The notes under the pieces are model-generated. The model was not told the DNA's origin and did not search any database. It worked only from the letters and a program-made list of their open reading frames with translations. This document shows positions 26,321 through 34,649 of a stretch of 64,000 nucleotides of DNA, piece by piece (within the stretch, counting starts at the first letter, position 1; each line of letters opens with the position of its first letter). The translations under genes and the position numbers were made by a program. Source of the stretch: JAIUNP01 sp020161975 (GTDB taxonomy: Bacteria > Pseudomonadota > Alphaproteobacteria > Rhizobiales > Beijerinckiaceae); assembly GCA_036745275.1 (NCBI GenBank), contig DAIOGK010000019.1:1-64000 (forward strand), given 5' to 3'.

Positions 26321-26355
26321 TTTTCCTATTTATGGTTTATTTTCCTATTTGTCAA
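26321..26355 (-). promoter_or_regulatory. Promoter with 11-bp direct repeat upstream of DUF2793 gene
   Basis: The AT-rich stretch upstream of the DUF2793 gene has TTGACA on the minus strand at 26350-26355 and a TAAATA -10-like hexamer at 26327-26332, 17 bases apart. Overlapping them, the 11-mer TTTTCCTATTT (plus strand) occurs at 26321-26331 and again at 26340-26350, a 19-base period close to two helical turns. This looks like paired sites for a dimeric regulator sitting on the promoter. Confidence 0.5.
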
Positions 26356-26495
26356 GCCGCCCACCTCCCGTACTCCGTTTCATGGATGCGTCACAGACGC
26401 CTCCCAACGCCCCGATATTCCCCGTTTCGGCGCCAGAAACTTGACGCACCATGCTGCGGCGCCTATGCGTCGTGCGAAATTTTGAGGGTTTGTGC

Positions 26496-27305
26496 ATGAT
26501 CCGCCATGACGCCACCTTCCGGTCAGACCAGCCCATGCGCGAGGTTCTGCTGGGGGTTCTCCACTGGCCGTTCTGGCTGACGCTGGCCTGGACCGACATC
26601 CGCGGCCGCTATCGCAGAACGGTGCTCGGTCCGTTCTGGACCGGCCTGAACAGCCTTATCTTCATTTGCGTTCTTGCGGTCGTCTACAGCCGTCTTTGGA
26701 ACATCGAACTGAAGGACTTCCTGCCCTATATCGCCTCGGGCTTTTACGTCTGGGGCTATTTCACGGCGAACATCAACGAATGCTGTCACGCCTTTCACAG
26801 CAATGCCAACACCTTGAAATCGTCGCGGATTTCGCCGATTACGATGATCTTTCGTGTCATCGCGCGCAACCTGATCGTGCTGGCCCATAATCTTGTGATC
26901 CTAATTGCGATCCTGATCTATTTTGGTCACCCGCCGGGCTGGACCTTTCTGCTCTTCCTCCCAAATCTGATTGTCCTTTCGCTGTTCTGTGTCGGCATCG
27001 GCATCTGCCTTGGGCTCGCGTGCAGCCGTTTCCGCGACATTGAACAACTGGTCAGCAGTGCACTGATGATCCTGTTCTTCGTAACACCCATCCTGTGGAA
27101 GCCGGAGTTGCTGCCACCGGGCTCGAAATATCTGGCTGATTCAAACCCGATCTATCATCTCATCCGCACCGTGCGTGAACCTCTGCTGGGCATCGTCCCG
27201 CCCGCCGAATCCGTCCAGCTATCCATCGTCTTCACTGCGGTTTCGCTGGCGGTGGGACTTTTTGCCTATGCACGGTACCGCGTGCGTCTGACCTATTGGC
27301 TCTGA
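26496..27305 (+). CDS. wzm: Polysaccharide ABC exporter permease (Wzm/RfbA type)
   Basis: The 269-residue integral membrane protein of the ABC-2 type, with about six predicted membrane helices, is the permease that moves undecaprenyl-linked glycan across the inner membrane. The N-terminal cytoplasmic helix carries the typical AWTDIRGRYRRTVLGPFWTGLN coupling region (about 34-55), and the C-terminal part has LFFVTPILWKPELLP and NPIYHLIRTVREPLLG, hallmarks of Wzm/KpsM proteins. The ATG at 26496 follows GAGGG. It is followed 9 bases later by the ATPase gene. Confidence 0.87.
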   Translation: MIRHDATFRSDQPMREVLLGVLHWPFWLTLAWTDIRGRYRRTVLGPFWTGLNSLIFICVLAVVYSRLWNIELKDFLPYIASGFYVWGYFTANINECCHAFHSNANTLKSSRISPITMIFRVIARNLIVLAHNLVILIAILIYFGHPPGWTFLLFLPNLIVLSLFCVGIGICLGLACSRFRDIEQLVSSALMILFFVTPILWKPELLPPGSKYLADSNPIYHLIRTVREPLLGIVPPAESVQLSIVFTAVSLAVGLFAYARYRVRLTYWL

Positions 27306-27314
27306 GGTCGCCTG

Positions 27315-28079
27315 ATGTCCTGCTCGATCATTGCCCGCGACGTCTGCGTCGATTTTCCGGTCATCGGCGCGGCGCGCAGCTTCCGCACCGAACTGTTCCG
27401 CTCGGCGGTGGGGGGGCTGATCAAGCGCCCCGGCACCGAGAATTCCAGCTCACACCTTATCGTCGTCGAGGCACTGAAGAACCTCAACTTCGAACTTCGC
27501 GACGGCGACAGCCTCGGCCTCATCGGCCACAATGGCGCAGGCAAATCCACCCTGCTGCGCACCATGGCCGGCTGCTACATTCCCACCGGCGGCGTTCTGG
27601 AAACGCGCGGACACATCATGCCGCTGCTGTCGCTCGGCGTTGGCATGGATGGCGATTTTTCCGGCTACGAGAACATCGCACTGTATGGCCTCCACCTTGG
27701 CATGACCCGCAAGGAGGTTGAGGCCGTGACCAATGATATCATCGAGTTCACCGAACTCGGTGACTTCATCAACCTGCCGCTGCGCACCTACTCCTCGGGT
27801 ATGCAACTGCGTCTCACCTTCGCCATCGCCACCGCCTTTCACCCCGATATCCTGCTGATCGACGAGTTGTTCGGCGTGGGTGATGCCTCGTTCTTCAAGA
27901 AGGCCGAAGCGCGGATGGAACGGATGCTGGAGCGCTCGAAGATCTTCGTGCTGGCCAGTCACAGCAACGATCTGATCCGCCGCTACTGCACGAAGGGCAT
28001 GGTACTCGACAAGGGCGAAATCGCCTATTTCGGCAGCTGTGAAGATGCCATCAATGTCTACAAGGACATGGTGCAGTAA
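27315..28079 (+). CDS. wzt: Polysaccharide ABC exporter ATPase (Wzt type, no C-terminal binding domain)
   Basis: The 254-residue ATPase powers glycan export with the Wzm permease. Walker A is GHNGAGKST near residue 77, the signature is TYSSGMQLRLTFA near 157, and Walker B is DILLIDELFGVGD near 178. It stops soon after the ATPase fold. Wzt proteins that recognise a capped O-antigen end are about 400 residues with an extra carbohydrate-binding domain, which is absent here. The exporter is therefore more like the KpsT or cap-independent kind. Downstream, asparagine synthase copy 2 follows after 23 bases. Confidence 0.87.
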   Translation: MSCSIIARDVCVDFPVIGAARSFRTELFRSAVGGLIKRPGTENSSSHLIVVEALKNLNFELRDGDSLGLIGHNGAGKSTLLRTMAGCYIPTGGVLETRGHIMPLLSLGVGMDGDFSGYENIALYGLHLGMTRKEVEAVTNDIIEFTELGDFINLPLRTYSSGMQLRLTFAIATAFHPDILLIDELFGVGDASFFKKAEARMERMLERSKIFVLASHSNDLIRRYCTKGMVLDKGEIAYFGSCEDAINVYKDMVQ

Positions 28080-28102
28080 ACCCCGCGTCCGGGACAGGTA
28101 CC

Positions 28103-29965
28103 ATGTGCGGCATCTTCGCCTCGATCGGATTTGAACCGGACCGCCGCCGTATTGCCATGGTCGCGCATCGCGGCCCCGACGGCGAGGGCTGGGAGGTTTT
28201 TGCAAGTCCCGCAGGACCGGTTGCGCTGGGCCATCGCCGCCTTGCTATCATCGATACATCCACTGCCGGATTGCAGCCCTTTCAGGACCAGAGTGGTCGC
28301 CATGTCATCACCTACAACGGCGAGATCTACAATTACCGCGCCCTCAGGGCCGAACTTGAAGCCACCGGCGTCGCATTTCACACGGAGACCGACACCGAGG
28401 TCCTGCTTCAGGCGCTGATCCGCTGGGGCGCGGGGGCGCTGCCAAAACTTTCCGGCATGTTCGCGTTCGTTTACATCGACCGGCAGGAAAACCGGCTCAT
28501 CGCCGCCCGCGACCGCTTTGGCATCAAGCCGCTGTATGTCAGCCATCGACGCGGCGGCATCGCCTTTGCGTCAGAGATAAAGCAGATTTTGGACCTTGCC
28601 GGCCCGGCGCGCGCCAATCCCGCGCGCCTCGCGGATTTTCTCATCGACGGGATTACCGACCACACCAACGAAACGCTGTTTGCGGGCATTCACCAGTTGC
28701 GCGGCGGCGAACTGCTGGAACTCGAACTTGCGCCCGAATGCGCCGCTCCCGCGCCGCGCCGTTGGTACACTTTGCCGCCGGCCGGGACGGCGGGCTTCCG
28801 CCGGGCCGAGGCCGCCGAGCGCTTCCGCGACCTGCTCACCCGGGCGGTTGCCAGCCATTTGCAGGCGGATGTGCGGATTGGCTCCTGCCTGTCCGGCGGG
28901 CTCGATTCTTCCTCCATCGTCTGCCTGATGGCGCAGCTTCTCGGGCAAGGCGATCCCAATCTGAACACCATCACGGCGGCTTACGACGAACGGGCGGTGG
29001 ATGAACGCGACCATGCGCTTCGCGTTGCCGCACAAGCCGGCGCGAACGCCCATCTGGTCTTTCCAAAGCCGGACGATCTTGCCGCCCGTGCCTCCGACAT
29101 CACCTGGCATCAGGATGAGCCGTTCGGTTCCACCTCGATCTTCGCCCAGTGGTGCGTGTTCGCAGGTGCCCAGGCCGAGGGCGTGAAGGTGATGCTCGAC
29201 GGCCAGGGCGCGGATGAAACCCTGGCCGGCTATCATGGCTTGTTCGGTCTCAGAATGCGCGATCTCCTCCGCGAGCGGCGCTTTCCCGAAGCCTTGCGCA
29301 CCCATATCGGACGCTGGACTGCCCATAACGCGCCATTGCTGCCCCCTCTTGGCAAGGTGCTGATGGCCCTGCGCCATGGCCGCAATGTCGCCCGCTGGCC
29401 CGACTGGCTATCGGGGGACGCACAACGACACCTTGATGGCCGGCTGGATGCGCACGCCGCCGCCGCAGATGTGCTCGGCTATGCCCAGCCCACAACGATC
29501 GATGCGACCTGCCGCCTGATCACCGCTGCCACAAACCTGCCCATGCTGCTGCATTGGGAGGACCGGAATGCCATGGCGCATGGCATCGAGGCGCGCGTCC
29601 CCTTCGTTGACCACGATCTGGTCGAGTTCGCGCTGTCCCTGCCCGCTGATCTCAAGTTCGACGGTGCGACCACCAAAGCCGTGTTGCGGGATGCAATGAA
29701 CGGCATCCTGCCCGAGGCGACGCGCACCCGGCAAGACAAGCTCGGCTTTGCCACACCCGAAGCGCAATGGCTGCGCGGCCCCCTGCGCCCCTTCGCCGAG
29801 GAGGGAATCAACCGCACACTCGCACGTTTTCCTGCCCTGTTCGATCCCGATGGCCTTCGCGGATTTGCCCGCACGGTGCTGAATGGTCAGGGCCGGTTTG
29901 ACTTTACCCTCTGGCGCATCATCAATCTCGGACTGTGGGGCGAACGGTTCGGCGTCTCGGTCTGA
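28103..29965 (+). CDS. Glutamine-dependent amidotransferase, asparagine synthase type (copy 2)
   Basis: The 620-residue second AsnB-like enzyme has an N-terminal glutaminase (MCGIFASIGF with Cys2, MVAHRGPDG, TYNGEIYN) and a PP-loop CLSGGLDSSSIV near residue 268 in the synthetase domain. It is co-directional with wzm/wzt and the following epimerase, 23 bases after wzt. Two non-identical AsnB-like enzymes in one glycan locus argue for amidation of two different uronic-acid or carboxyl groups, or one regular asparagine synthase and one glycan enzyme. Confidence 0.87.
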   Translation: MCGIFASIGFEPDRRRIAMVAHRGPDGEGWEVFASPAGPVALGHRRLAIIDTSTAGLQPFQDQSGRHVITYNGEIYNYRALRAELEATGVAFHTETDTEVLLQALIRWGAGALPKLSGMFAFVYIDRQENRLIAARDRFGIKPLYVSHRRGGIAFASEIKQILDLAGPARANPARLADFLIDGITDHTNETLFAGIHQLRGGELLELELAPECAAPAPRRWYTLPPAGTAGFRRAEAAERFRDLLTRAVASHLQADVRIGSCLSGGLDSSSIVCLMAQLLGQGDPNLNTITAAYDERAVDERDHALRVAAQAGANAHLVFPKPDDLAARASDITWHQDEPFGSTSIFAQWCVFAGAQAEGVKVMLDGQGADETLAGYHGLFGLRMRDLLRERRFPEALRTHIGRWTAHNAPLLPPLGKVLMALRHGRNVARWPDWLSGDAQRHLDGRLDAHAAAADVLGYAQPTTIDATCRLITAATNLPMLLHWEDRNAMAHGIEARVPFVDHDLVEFALSLPADLKFDGATTKAVLRDAMNGILPEATRTRQDKLGFATPEAQWLRGPLRPFAEEGINRTLARFPALFDPDGLRGFARTVLNGQGRFDFTLWRIINLGLWGERFGVSV

Positions 29966-29989
29966 ATCGCCTCTCGAAAAGGAACAGCC

Positions 29990-30841
29990 ATGCATATCAT
30001 CGTTAGCGGCGCGACCGGCTTTGTCGGGCAATCCTTTCTCAGGCAGGCAACCACCGCCGGCCACAAGGTCACGGCGCTGGCCCGTGCCCCTTTCGCTGCG
30101 CCCGCCGGTGTCGATGTTCTGGTGCATGATCTCGGCGCGTCGAACCTCACGCTGCCTGCGGGCGCAGATGCCGTGCTTCATCTGGCGCAGGCGCGCAACT
30201 ACCGTGCCTTCCCGGGCGACGCGCCGGAAATGTTCGCGGTGAACGTGGCCGGCGCCCATTCGCTGCTTCAGGCCGCTGCCGAGGCGAAGGTGGGCCGCTT
30301 CTGCATGGTCTCCACCGGCACGGTCTACGATCCCTTCGACAAGCCGATGGTCGAGGATGCCGCGCTCGCCCCGCGTTCCTATCTCGGCGCCAGCAAGCTG
30401 GCGGCGGAAGTGCTGGCGAACGCCTACACCGGCCTGTTTCCGGTTTCAGTGCTGCGCCTCTGGGCGCCCTACGGGCCGGGGCAGACCAACCGCCTCGTGC
30501 CCGATCTCGTCCGCCGTGTGCGCGATGGCGTCGCCGTCACCCTCTCCGCTGATGGCGAGGGGATGCGTTTCACGCCAACCCATGTCGAGGACATTTCTAC
30601 CCTGATGCTGGAGGCGTTGAAGGACGGCTGGAACGGCACCTACAATGTCGCGCCAGCAGGCGCCGTCACCATCCGCGCCGCCGCTGACGCTATCGGTGCG
30701 GCGCTGGGCAAGGCGCCGGTATTTGAAATCGGCACCGGGGCCGCGCCCGTGCTGGTTCCCTCGCTCGAAAAGCTGGCACGCATCTACGATCTTGCCCGCC
30801 TGCGCGCCTTCGCGGATGGCGCCCGCACGATGGTCGGCTGA
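29990..30841 (+). CDS. NAD(P)-dependent sugar epimerase/reductase (extended SDR)
   Basis: The 283-residue Rossmann protein has MHIIVSGATGFVGQ at the N-terminus and a YLGASK active-site Tyr-x3-Lys-type pattern near residues 127-132, followed by LRLWAPYGPGQ. It is shorter than typical UDP-glucose epimerases (about 330), so it may be a reductase or an epimerase of a nucleotide sugar. It lies 24 bases after the amidotransferase and 4 bases before the next glycosyltransferase, inside the export operon. Confidence 0.78.
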   Translation: MHIIVSGATGFVGQSFLRQATTAGHKVTALARAPFAAPAGVDVLVHDLGASNLTLPAGADAVLHLAQARNYRAFPGDAPEMFAVNVAGAHSLLQAAAEAKVGRFCMVSTGTVYDPFDKPMVEDAALAPRSYLGASKLAAEVLANAYTGLFPVSVLRLWAPYGPGQTNRLVPDLVRRVRDGVAVTLSADGEGMRFTPTHVEDISTLMLEALKDGWNGTYNVAPAGAVTIRAAADAIGAALGKAPVFEIGTGAAPVLVPSLEKLARIYDLARLRAFADGARTMVG

Positions 30842-30845
30842 AACG

Positions 30846-31991
30846 ATGAATGACGCGCGCGCGCTCCGCGTCATTCACACGCCCTATAACATCGCCGGGC
30901 AATCGGCGGCGCTCGCTGCGGCCGAGCGGCGTCTCGGCCTCGACAGTCGCAACATCGTGCTGTTCGAAACCGGCAAGGGCTTTGCCGCCGACGAGGCGCT
31001 GGTCGCATCCGAACACAACCTGGCCGCCGTCGAACGGGCGCGCTGGACGTTGCTGCGCCGGGCCATGCAGGCCGATGTAATCCACTACAGCTTCGGTCGT
31101 TCCATCCTGATGCCGAACGCCTATCCTGATTGCTCGGACCTTTTGCGCCTGCCGCCCTGGCGCTGGCCCCGGCGCCTTTATGCCCGTGCGGTCTGGTTTC
31201 AGGATGCGCGGTTGCTCAAGGCCATGGGCAAGCGCATCGTCGTCACCTGGCAGGGCGACGATGCCCGGCAGGGTGACGTACTCAAACGTCTCGGCCGATC
31301 GGAAATCGTCGCGGCGGCGGGCTATTATAAGGATGCCACGGATCGCTGGAAGCGTCGGATCATCGACATCTGGTCGCGTCTCGCCGACCGTCAGTTTTAC
31401 CTCAATCCCGACCTTGGCCATATCCTGCCCGGCACAGCGCGATACCTGCCCTACGCGAGCTTCAACCCTGCAAGCGTAACGCCCCTGCCCCCGGACACCA
31501 CCGACGTGAACCGTCCGCTGACCATCGTCCATGCGCCCAGCCATCGCGGCGTCAAGGGCACGGCCCATGTGCTTGAAGCCATCGAGCGGTTGCGGGCAAC
31601 CGGAGCGAACATCCGCTTCCTTGCCGTCGAGAACATGCCGCGCGACCGGGCCCTCGCCACCTATCGCGAGGCTGACATCGTAATCGATCAACTGATGATC
31701 GGCTGGTACGGGGGCCTTGCGGTCGAGGCGATGGCGCTTGGCAAGGTGGTCGTCTGCCACATCAATCCCGACGATCTCAAATTCGTACCGCCAGAGCTTG
31801 CAGCCACCTTGCCGATCATCCGCGCAAATGCGGCGAATCTCGTGCCCGTTCTGCAAGCGCTGCTCGCCCGTCCGCGGCAAGACCTTGCCGCCATCGGCAC
31901 AGCAGGGCGCGTTTTTGTCGAGCGCTGGCATGATCCTGATGCAATCGCGGCGGCGATGGTGGCGGATTACAACGAAATCACGCGCCCTTGA
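30846..31991 (+). CDS. GT-B glycosyltransferase, paralogue of the 8152 gene
   Basis: The 381-residue glycosyltransferase has an N-terminal half beginning LRVIHTPYNIAGQSAALAAA and a C-terminal donor domain with IVHAPSHRGVKGT and READIVIDQLMIGWYGGLAVEAMALGK. This pattern is shared with the protein encoded at 8152-9480. I chose the ATG at 30846, 4 bases after the upstream stop, because earlier frame openings overlap the epimerase. It is presumably part of the same assembly pathway; specificity is unknown. Confidence 0.77.
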   Translation: MNDARALRVIHTPYNIAGQSAALAAAERRLGLDSRNIVLFETGKGFAADEALVASEHNLAAVERARWTLLRRAMQADVIHYSFGRSILMPNAYPDCSDLLRLPPWRWPRRLYARAVWFQDARLLKAMGKRIVVTWQGDDARQGDVLKRLGRSEIVAAAGYYKDATDRWKRRIIDIWSRLADRQFYLNPDLGHILPGTARYLPYASFNPASVTPLPPDTTDVNRPLTIVHAPSHRGVKGTAHVLEAIERLRATGANIRFLAVENMPRDRALATYREADIVIDQLMIGWYGGLAVEAMALGKVVVCHINPDDLKFVPPELAATLPIIRANAANLVPVLQALLARPRQDLAAIGTAGRVFVERWHDPDAIAAAMVADYNEITRP

Positions 31992-32080
31992 CAGAACATT
32001 TCGACCTTCAGAACCACCAAGCTTGACGCGGTGCAGCGCGCGACCTAAGCCTTGCGCAACATTCCCAGAGGGTGAATTCC

Positions 32081-33073
32081 ATGGATATTGCAGGCAAGAA
32101 GCTTGTCGTCATCGGCGGCGCGGGACTCATCGGTTCGCATACGGTGGACCAGCTTACGAAGACCGATGCGAAGGAAATCGTGATCTATGACAACTTCGTG
32201 CGCGGCCGCACGGAGAACCTCGCCAACGCGCTGAAGGACCCGCGCGTCAAGATTTTCGAGGCTGGCGGCGACATTACCCAGGTCGACATCCTGGAAGATG
32301 CGCTCAAGGGCGCCGATGGCGTGTTCCATTTTGCCGCACTGTGGCTGCTTCAGTGCCACGAATATCCCCGCACGGCTTTCGAGACCAACGTGCGCGGCAC
32401 GTTCAACGTGCTCGATGCCTGCCGCAAGCAGGGCGTGAAGCGCCTGGTCTGGTCATCGTCGGCTTCGGTCTATGGCGATGCGGTCACCGAACCGATGGAT
32501 GAGGACCATCCCTTCAACAACCAGAACTTCTACGGCGCCACCAAGATTTGCGGCGAAGCCATGGCCCGTGCCTATCATCACCGCTACGGCCTTGAGTACA
32601 TCGGCCTGCGTTACATGAACGTCTATGGCCCGCGCCAGGACTACAAGGGCGCCTATATTGCCGTCATCATGAAGATGCTCGACGCGATTGATCGTGGCGA
32701 GGGCCCGACGATCATGGGCGACGGCTCGGAAGCCTTCGACTTCGTGGCGGTCGAGGATTGTGCCGCTGCGAACATCTGCGGCATGAAGTCGGAAGCCAAG
32801 GATCGCTTCTACAATGTCGGCACCGGCAAGCGCACCTCGCTCAGGGAAATCGCCGAGAAGCTGTTGAACCTGACCGGTTCCAACCAGCCGATCAAATTCG
32901 CTCCACGCTCGCAGGCCACGCTGGTGCGCAACCGCATCGGCGACCCGCGCCGCGCCTCGAAGGAAATCGGCTTCACCGCCGGCATCGATCTTGATGAAGG
33001 GCTGCGCCGCCTGATCGAATGGCGCAAGGCGCATATTGCGGAGGTTGACGCCCGCCGCAACGCTGCGGGCTAA
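32081..33073 (+). CDS. UDP-sugar epimerase-type NAD-dependent enzyme (extended SDR)
   Basis: The 330-residue GalE-like extended SDR has GGAGLIGSHTVDQL near residue 12, SSSASVYG (catalytic Ser region) near 127-134, YGATK (Tyr-x3-Lys) near 152, and RYMNVYGPRQD after it. Family members interconvert or decarboxylate UDP-hexoses. A GAGGG ribosome-binding site precedes the ATG at 32081. A 95-base gap separates it from the glycosyltransferase, so it could have its own promoter. It ends the polysaccharide locus; a strong hairpin follows. Confidence 0.82.
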   Translation: MDIAGKKLVVIGGAGLIGSHTVDQLTKTDAKEIVIYDNFVRGRTENLANALKDPRVKIFEAGGDITQVDILEDALKGADGVFHFAALWLLQCHEYPRTAFETNVRGTFNVLDACRKQGVKRLVWSSSASVYGDAVTEPMDEDHPFNNQNFYGATKICGEAMARAYHHRYGLEYIGLRYMNVYGPRQDYKGAYIAVIMKMLDAIDRGEGPTIMGDGSEAFDFVAVEDCAAANICGMKSEAKDRFYNVGTGKRTSLREIAEKLLNLTGSNQPIKFAPRSQATLVRNRIGDPRRASKEIGFTAGIDLDEGLRRLIEWRKAHIAEVDARRNAAG

Positions 33074-33117
33074 GGCCACGCGACGATCCCATGGTTCGGG
33101 CGCGAATCATGGGAATT

Positions 33118-33140
33118 GCGGGGCCGCGCAACGGCCCCGC
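33118..33140. terminator. Bidirectional terminator hairpin
   Basis: A perfect 9-bp stem GCGGGGCCG/CGGCCCCGC with a 5-base loop lies between the convergent epimerase and ROK-regulator genes. A second, looser stem (TCCCATG/CATGGGA) lies just before it at about 33087-33114. There is no long T-run, but the position between convergent stops supports a terminator role in both directions. Confidence 0.6.
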
Positions 33141-33157
33141 GTACCCGAGGCAAAACC

Positions 33158-34480
33158 TCAGGCCGCACTCCCCTCGTCTTTGGGAATGTCTTTCAGAAGC
33201 ACATCCTGTGCGGCGGCAAAGCTGTTGAACAGCGGCAGCATCGCCCCGCCCAGCGCCCGTGCATCCTGGCCGAGCCCGCCTGGCTCGATCTCGAACGGGC
33301 TCAACCCCTGAAGATCGAACCGTGCCGTTGCCAGCCGCGTCGCCTCAACGAGGCGGAGGAGAACCGGGCGCGGCAGGGCGCCGTCAATCCGCATATGCGC
33401 AAAATCCATCACCGCCGCCCCGCTCACCAGCGTCTGGGCCAGCGCATCGGCGGCATTGTCGATCCAGACCGTCAGCGCCGGCTCCAGCGACGACCAGTTG
33501 CCCTCGGGTAAATTGACCAGCGCCGAATCGCCGCCGGCCTGCGCAACAGCCCGCTCCAGCGTCAGCAGCGATGCATGGTGGATCAATTGGCCGCGCCGCC
33601 CCCCGACCACCACCGGCATCGAGCCGAGCGCGCCCGCATTGCCCGTCCTCCCTTGAAGCAGGGAGCCATTGAGCACCACCCCGCCACCGGCGAATGAGCC
33701 GACGAAAATATACATCATGTCAATGCTTTGACCGCGCAGAACATAGGCCAGCTCCGCTCCGCACGCTGCCGTCGCATCATTGGAGACAAGCGTGGCAAGT
33801 CCGGTACGCCGGCCAAGCTCGCCCGCGATGTTGAAGTCACGCCAGCCATCCAGCTTGCCAGGCGGGGCGTCGACCACTTCGGCCCATTTCCAGAGTTCAA
33901 ACGGCACGGCAACGCCGATGCCGGCATAACGCTGACCGGCCCCCTGCCCATTGCGCAAGGCCTGAATGGTGCCGGCCACAAAGCGGACGACCTCATCCGG
34001 CACCGGATAGGCATATGCGCGACGCTCTTTGGCGATGACGCCACCGGCAAGATCGCACAATACGATCTCGGCGCTCCGCCGTCCGATTTTCACACCGAAA
34101 GAGAGCGCCCCCAGCGGATTGAGCGCAAACGGCACATACGGTTGCCCGACGCGTCCACGCACAGGCGCATTGGCAACAACCAGTCCCTCCGCCTCAAGCC
34201 GTCGGATGATCTGTGTGATGGTCTGCACGGTCAGCCCGGTCAGCCGCGCCAGTTCCGCCTTCGGCAATGGGCCGTTGAGCCGGATCAGCGACAGCGCCAG
34301 CCGTTCGTTATAGGCCCGGCCCCCGGCCTGATTGACCCCGCCGCCCAGATGCGACAGGCCCTGCCCGCCATTGGACATGCCTGCTGACGAATCTGTGGCC
34401 GCAATTTCCTGCACGCTGCTTCCTCCGGAGATACTCTCACCCTGTCCACCGGGGGCGGATGCGTCGTATCCTGTTGCCAT
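33158..34480 (-). CDS. ROK-family transcriptional regulator (FrcR-like)
   Basis: The regulator is 440 residues from the ATG at 34480. It has an N-terminal winged helix (AELARLTGLTVQTITQIIRRLEAEGLV) and a C-terminal ROK domain that binds a sugar or sugar phosphate (SFGVKIGRRSAEIVLCDL, LVSNDATAACGAELAY). The first 60 residues are low-complexity and the start is uncertain; an internal ATG at 34378 is possible. It is divergent from the frcB-like gene, and a perfect inverted repeat lies between them. It therefore probably represses the frc operon, and perhaps itself, until sugar is present. Confidence 0.8.
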   Translation of the reverse strand: MATGYDASAPGGQGESISGGSSVQEIAATDSSAGMSNGGQGLSHLGGGVNQAGGRAYNERLALSLIRLNGPLPKAELARLTGLTVQTITQIIRRLEAEGLVVANAPVRGRVGQPYVPFALNPLGALSFGVKIGRRSAEIVLCDLAGGVIAKERRAYAYPVPDEVVRFVAGTIQALRNGQGAGQRYAGIGVAVPFELWKWAEVVDAPPGKLDGWRDFNIAGELGRRTGLATLVSNDATAACGAELAYVLRGQSIDMMYIFVGSFAGGGVVLNGSLLQGRTGNAGALGSMPVVVGGRRGQLIHHASLLTLERAVAQAGGDSALVNLPEGNWSSLEPALTVWIDNAADALAQTLVSGAAVMDFAHMRIDGALPRPVLLRLVEATRLATARFDLQGLSPFEIEPGGLGQDARALGGAMLPLFNSFAAAQDVLLKDIPKDEGSAA

Positions 34481-34503
34481 CAAAGCCTGACATTGGCAAA
34501 AGA

Positions 34504-34538
34504 TCAATAATTAAATCCGATTGAATTAATTATTGACA
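34504..34538 (+). promoter_or_regulatory. Inverted-repeat operator overlapping frcB -35 element
   Basis: A perfect 11-bp inverted repeat, TCAATAATTAA at 34504-34514 and TTAATTATTGA at 34526-34536, is separated by 11 bases in the divergent ROK/frcB gap. A TTGACA -35-like hexamer at 34533-34538 overlaps the right arm, so a bound repressor would block frcB transcription; the -10 is not clear. AT-rich inverted repeats of this size are typical ROK-family binding sites. Binding by the neighbouring ROK protein is inferred. Confidence 0.65.
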
Positions 34539-34649
34539 GCCCAGATAAAACATGGCCTTTTCCTGTCGAACCTAGGCGCCATTGATGCGCATGGGGACAA
34601 ATTCAGTCATGGGCGATGCGCTCGAAAGCGCCGCCACAGGGAGGACGAT

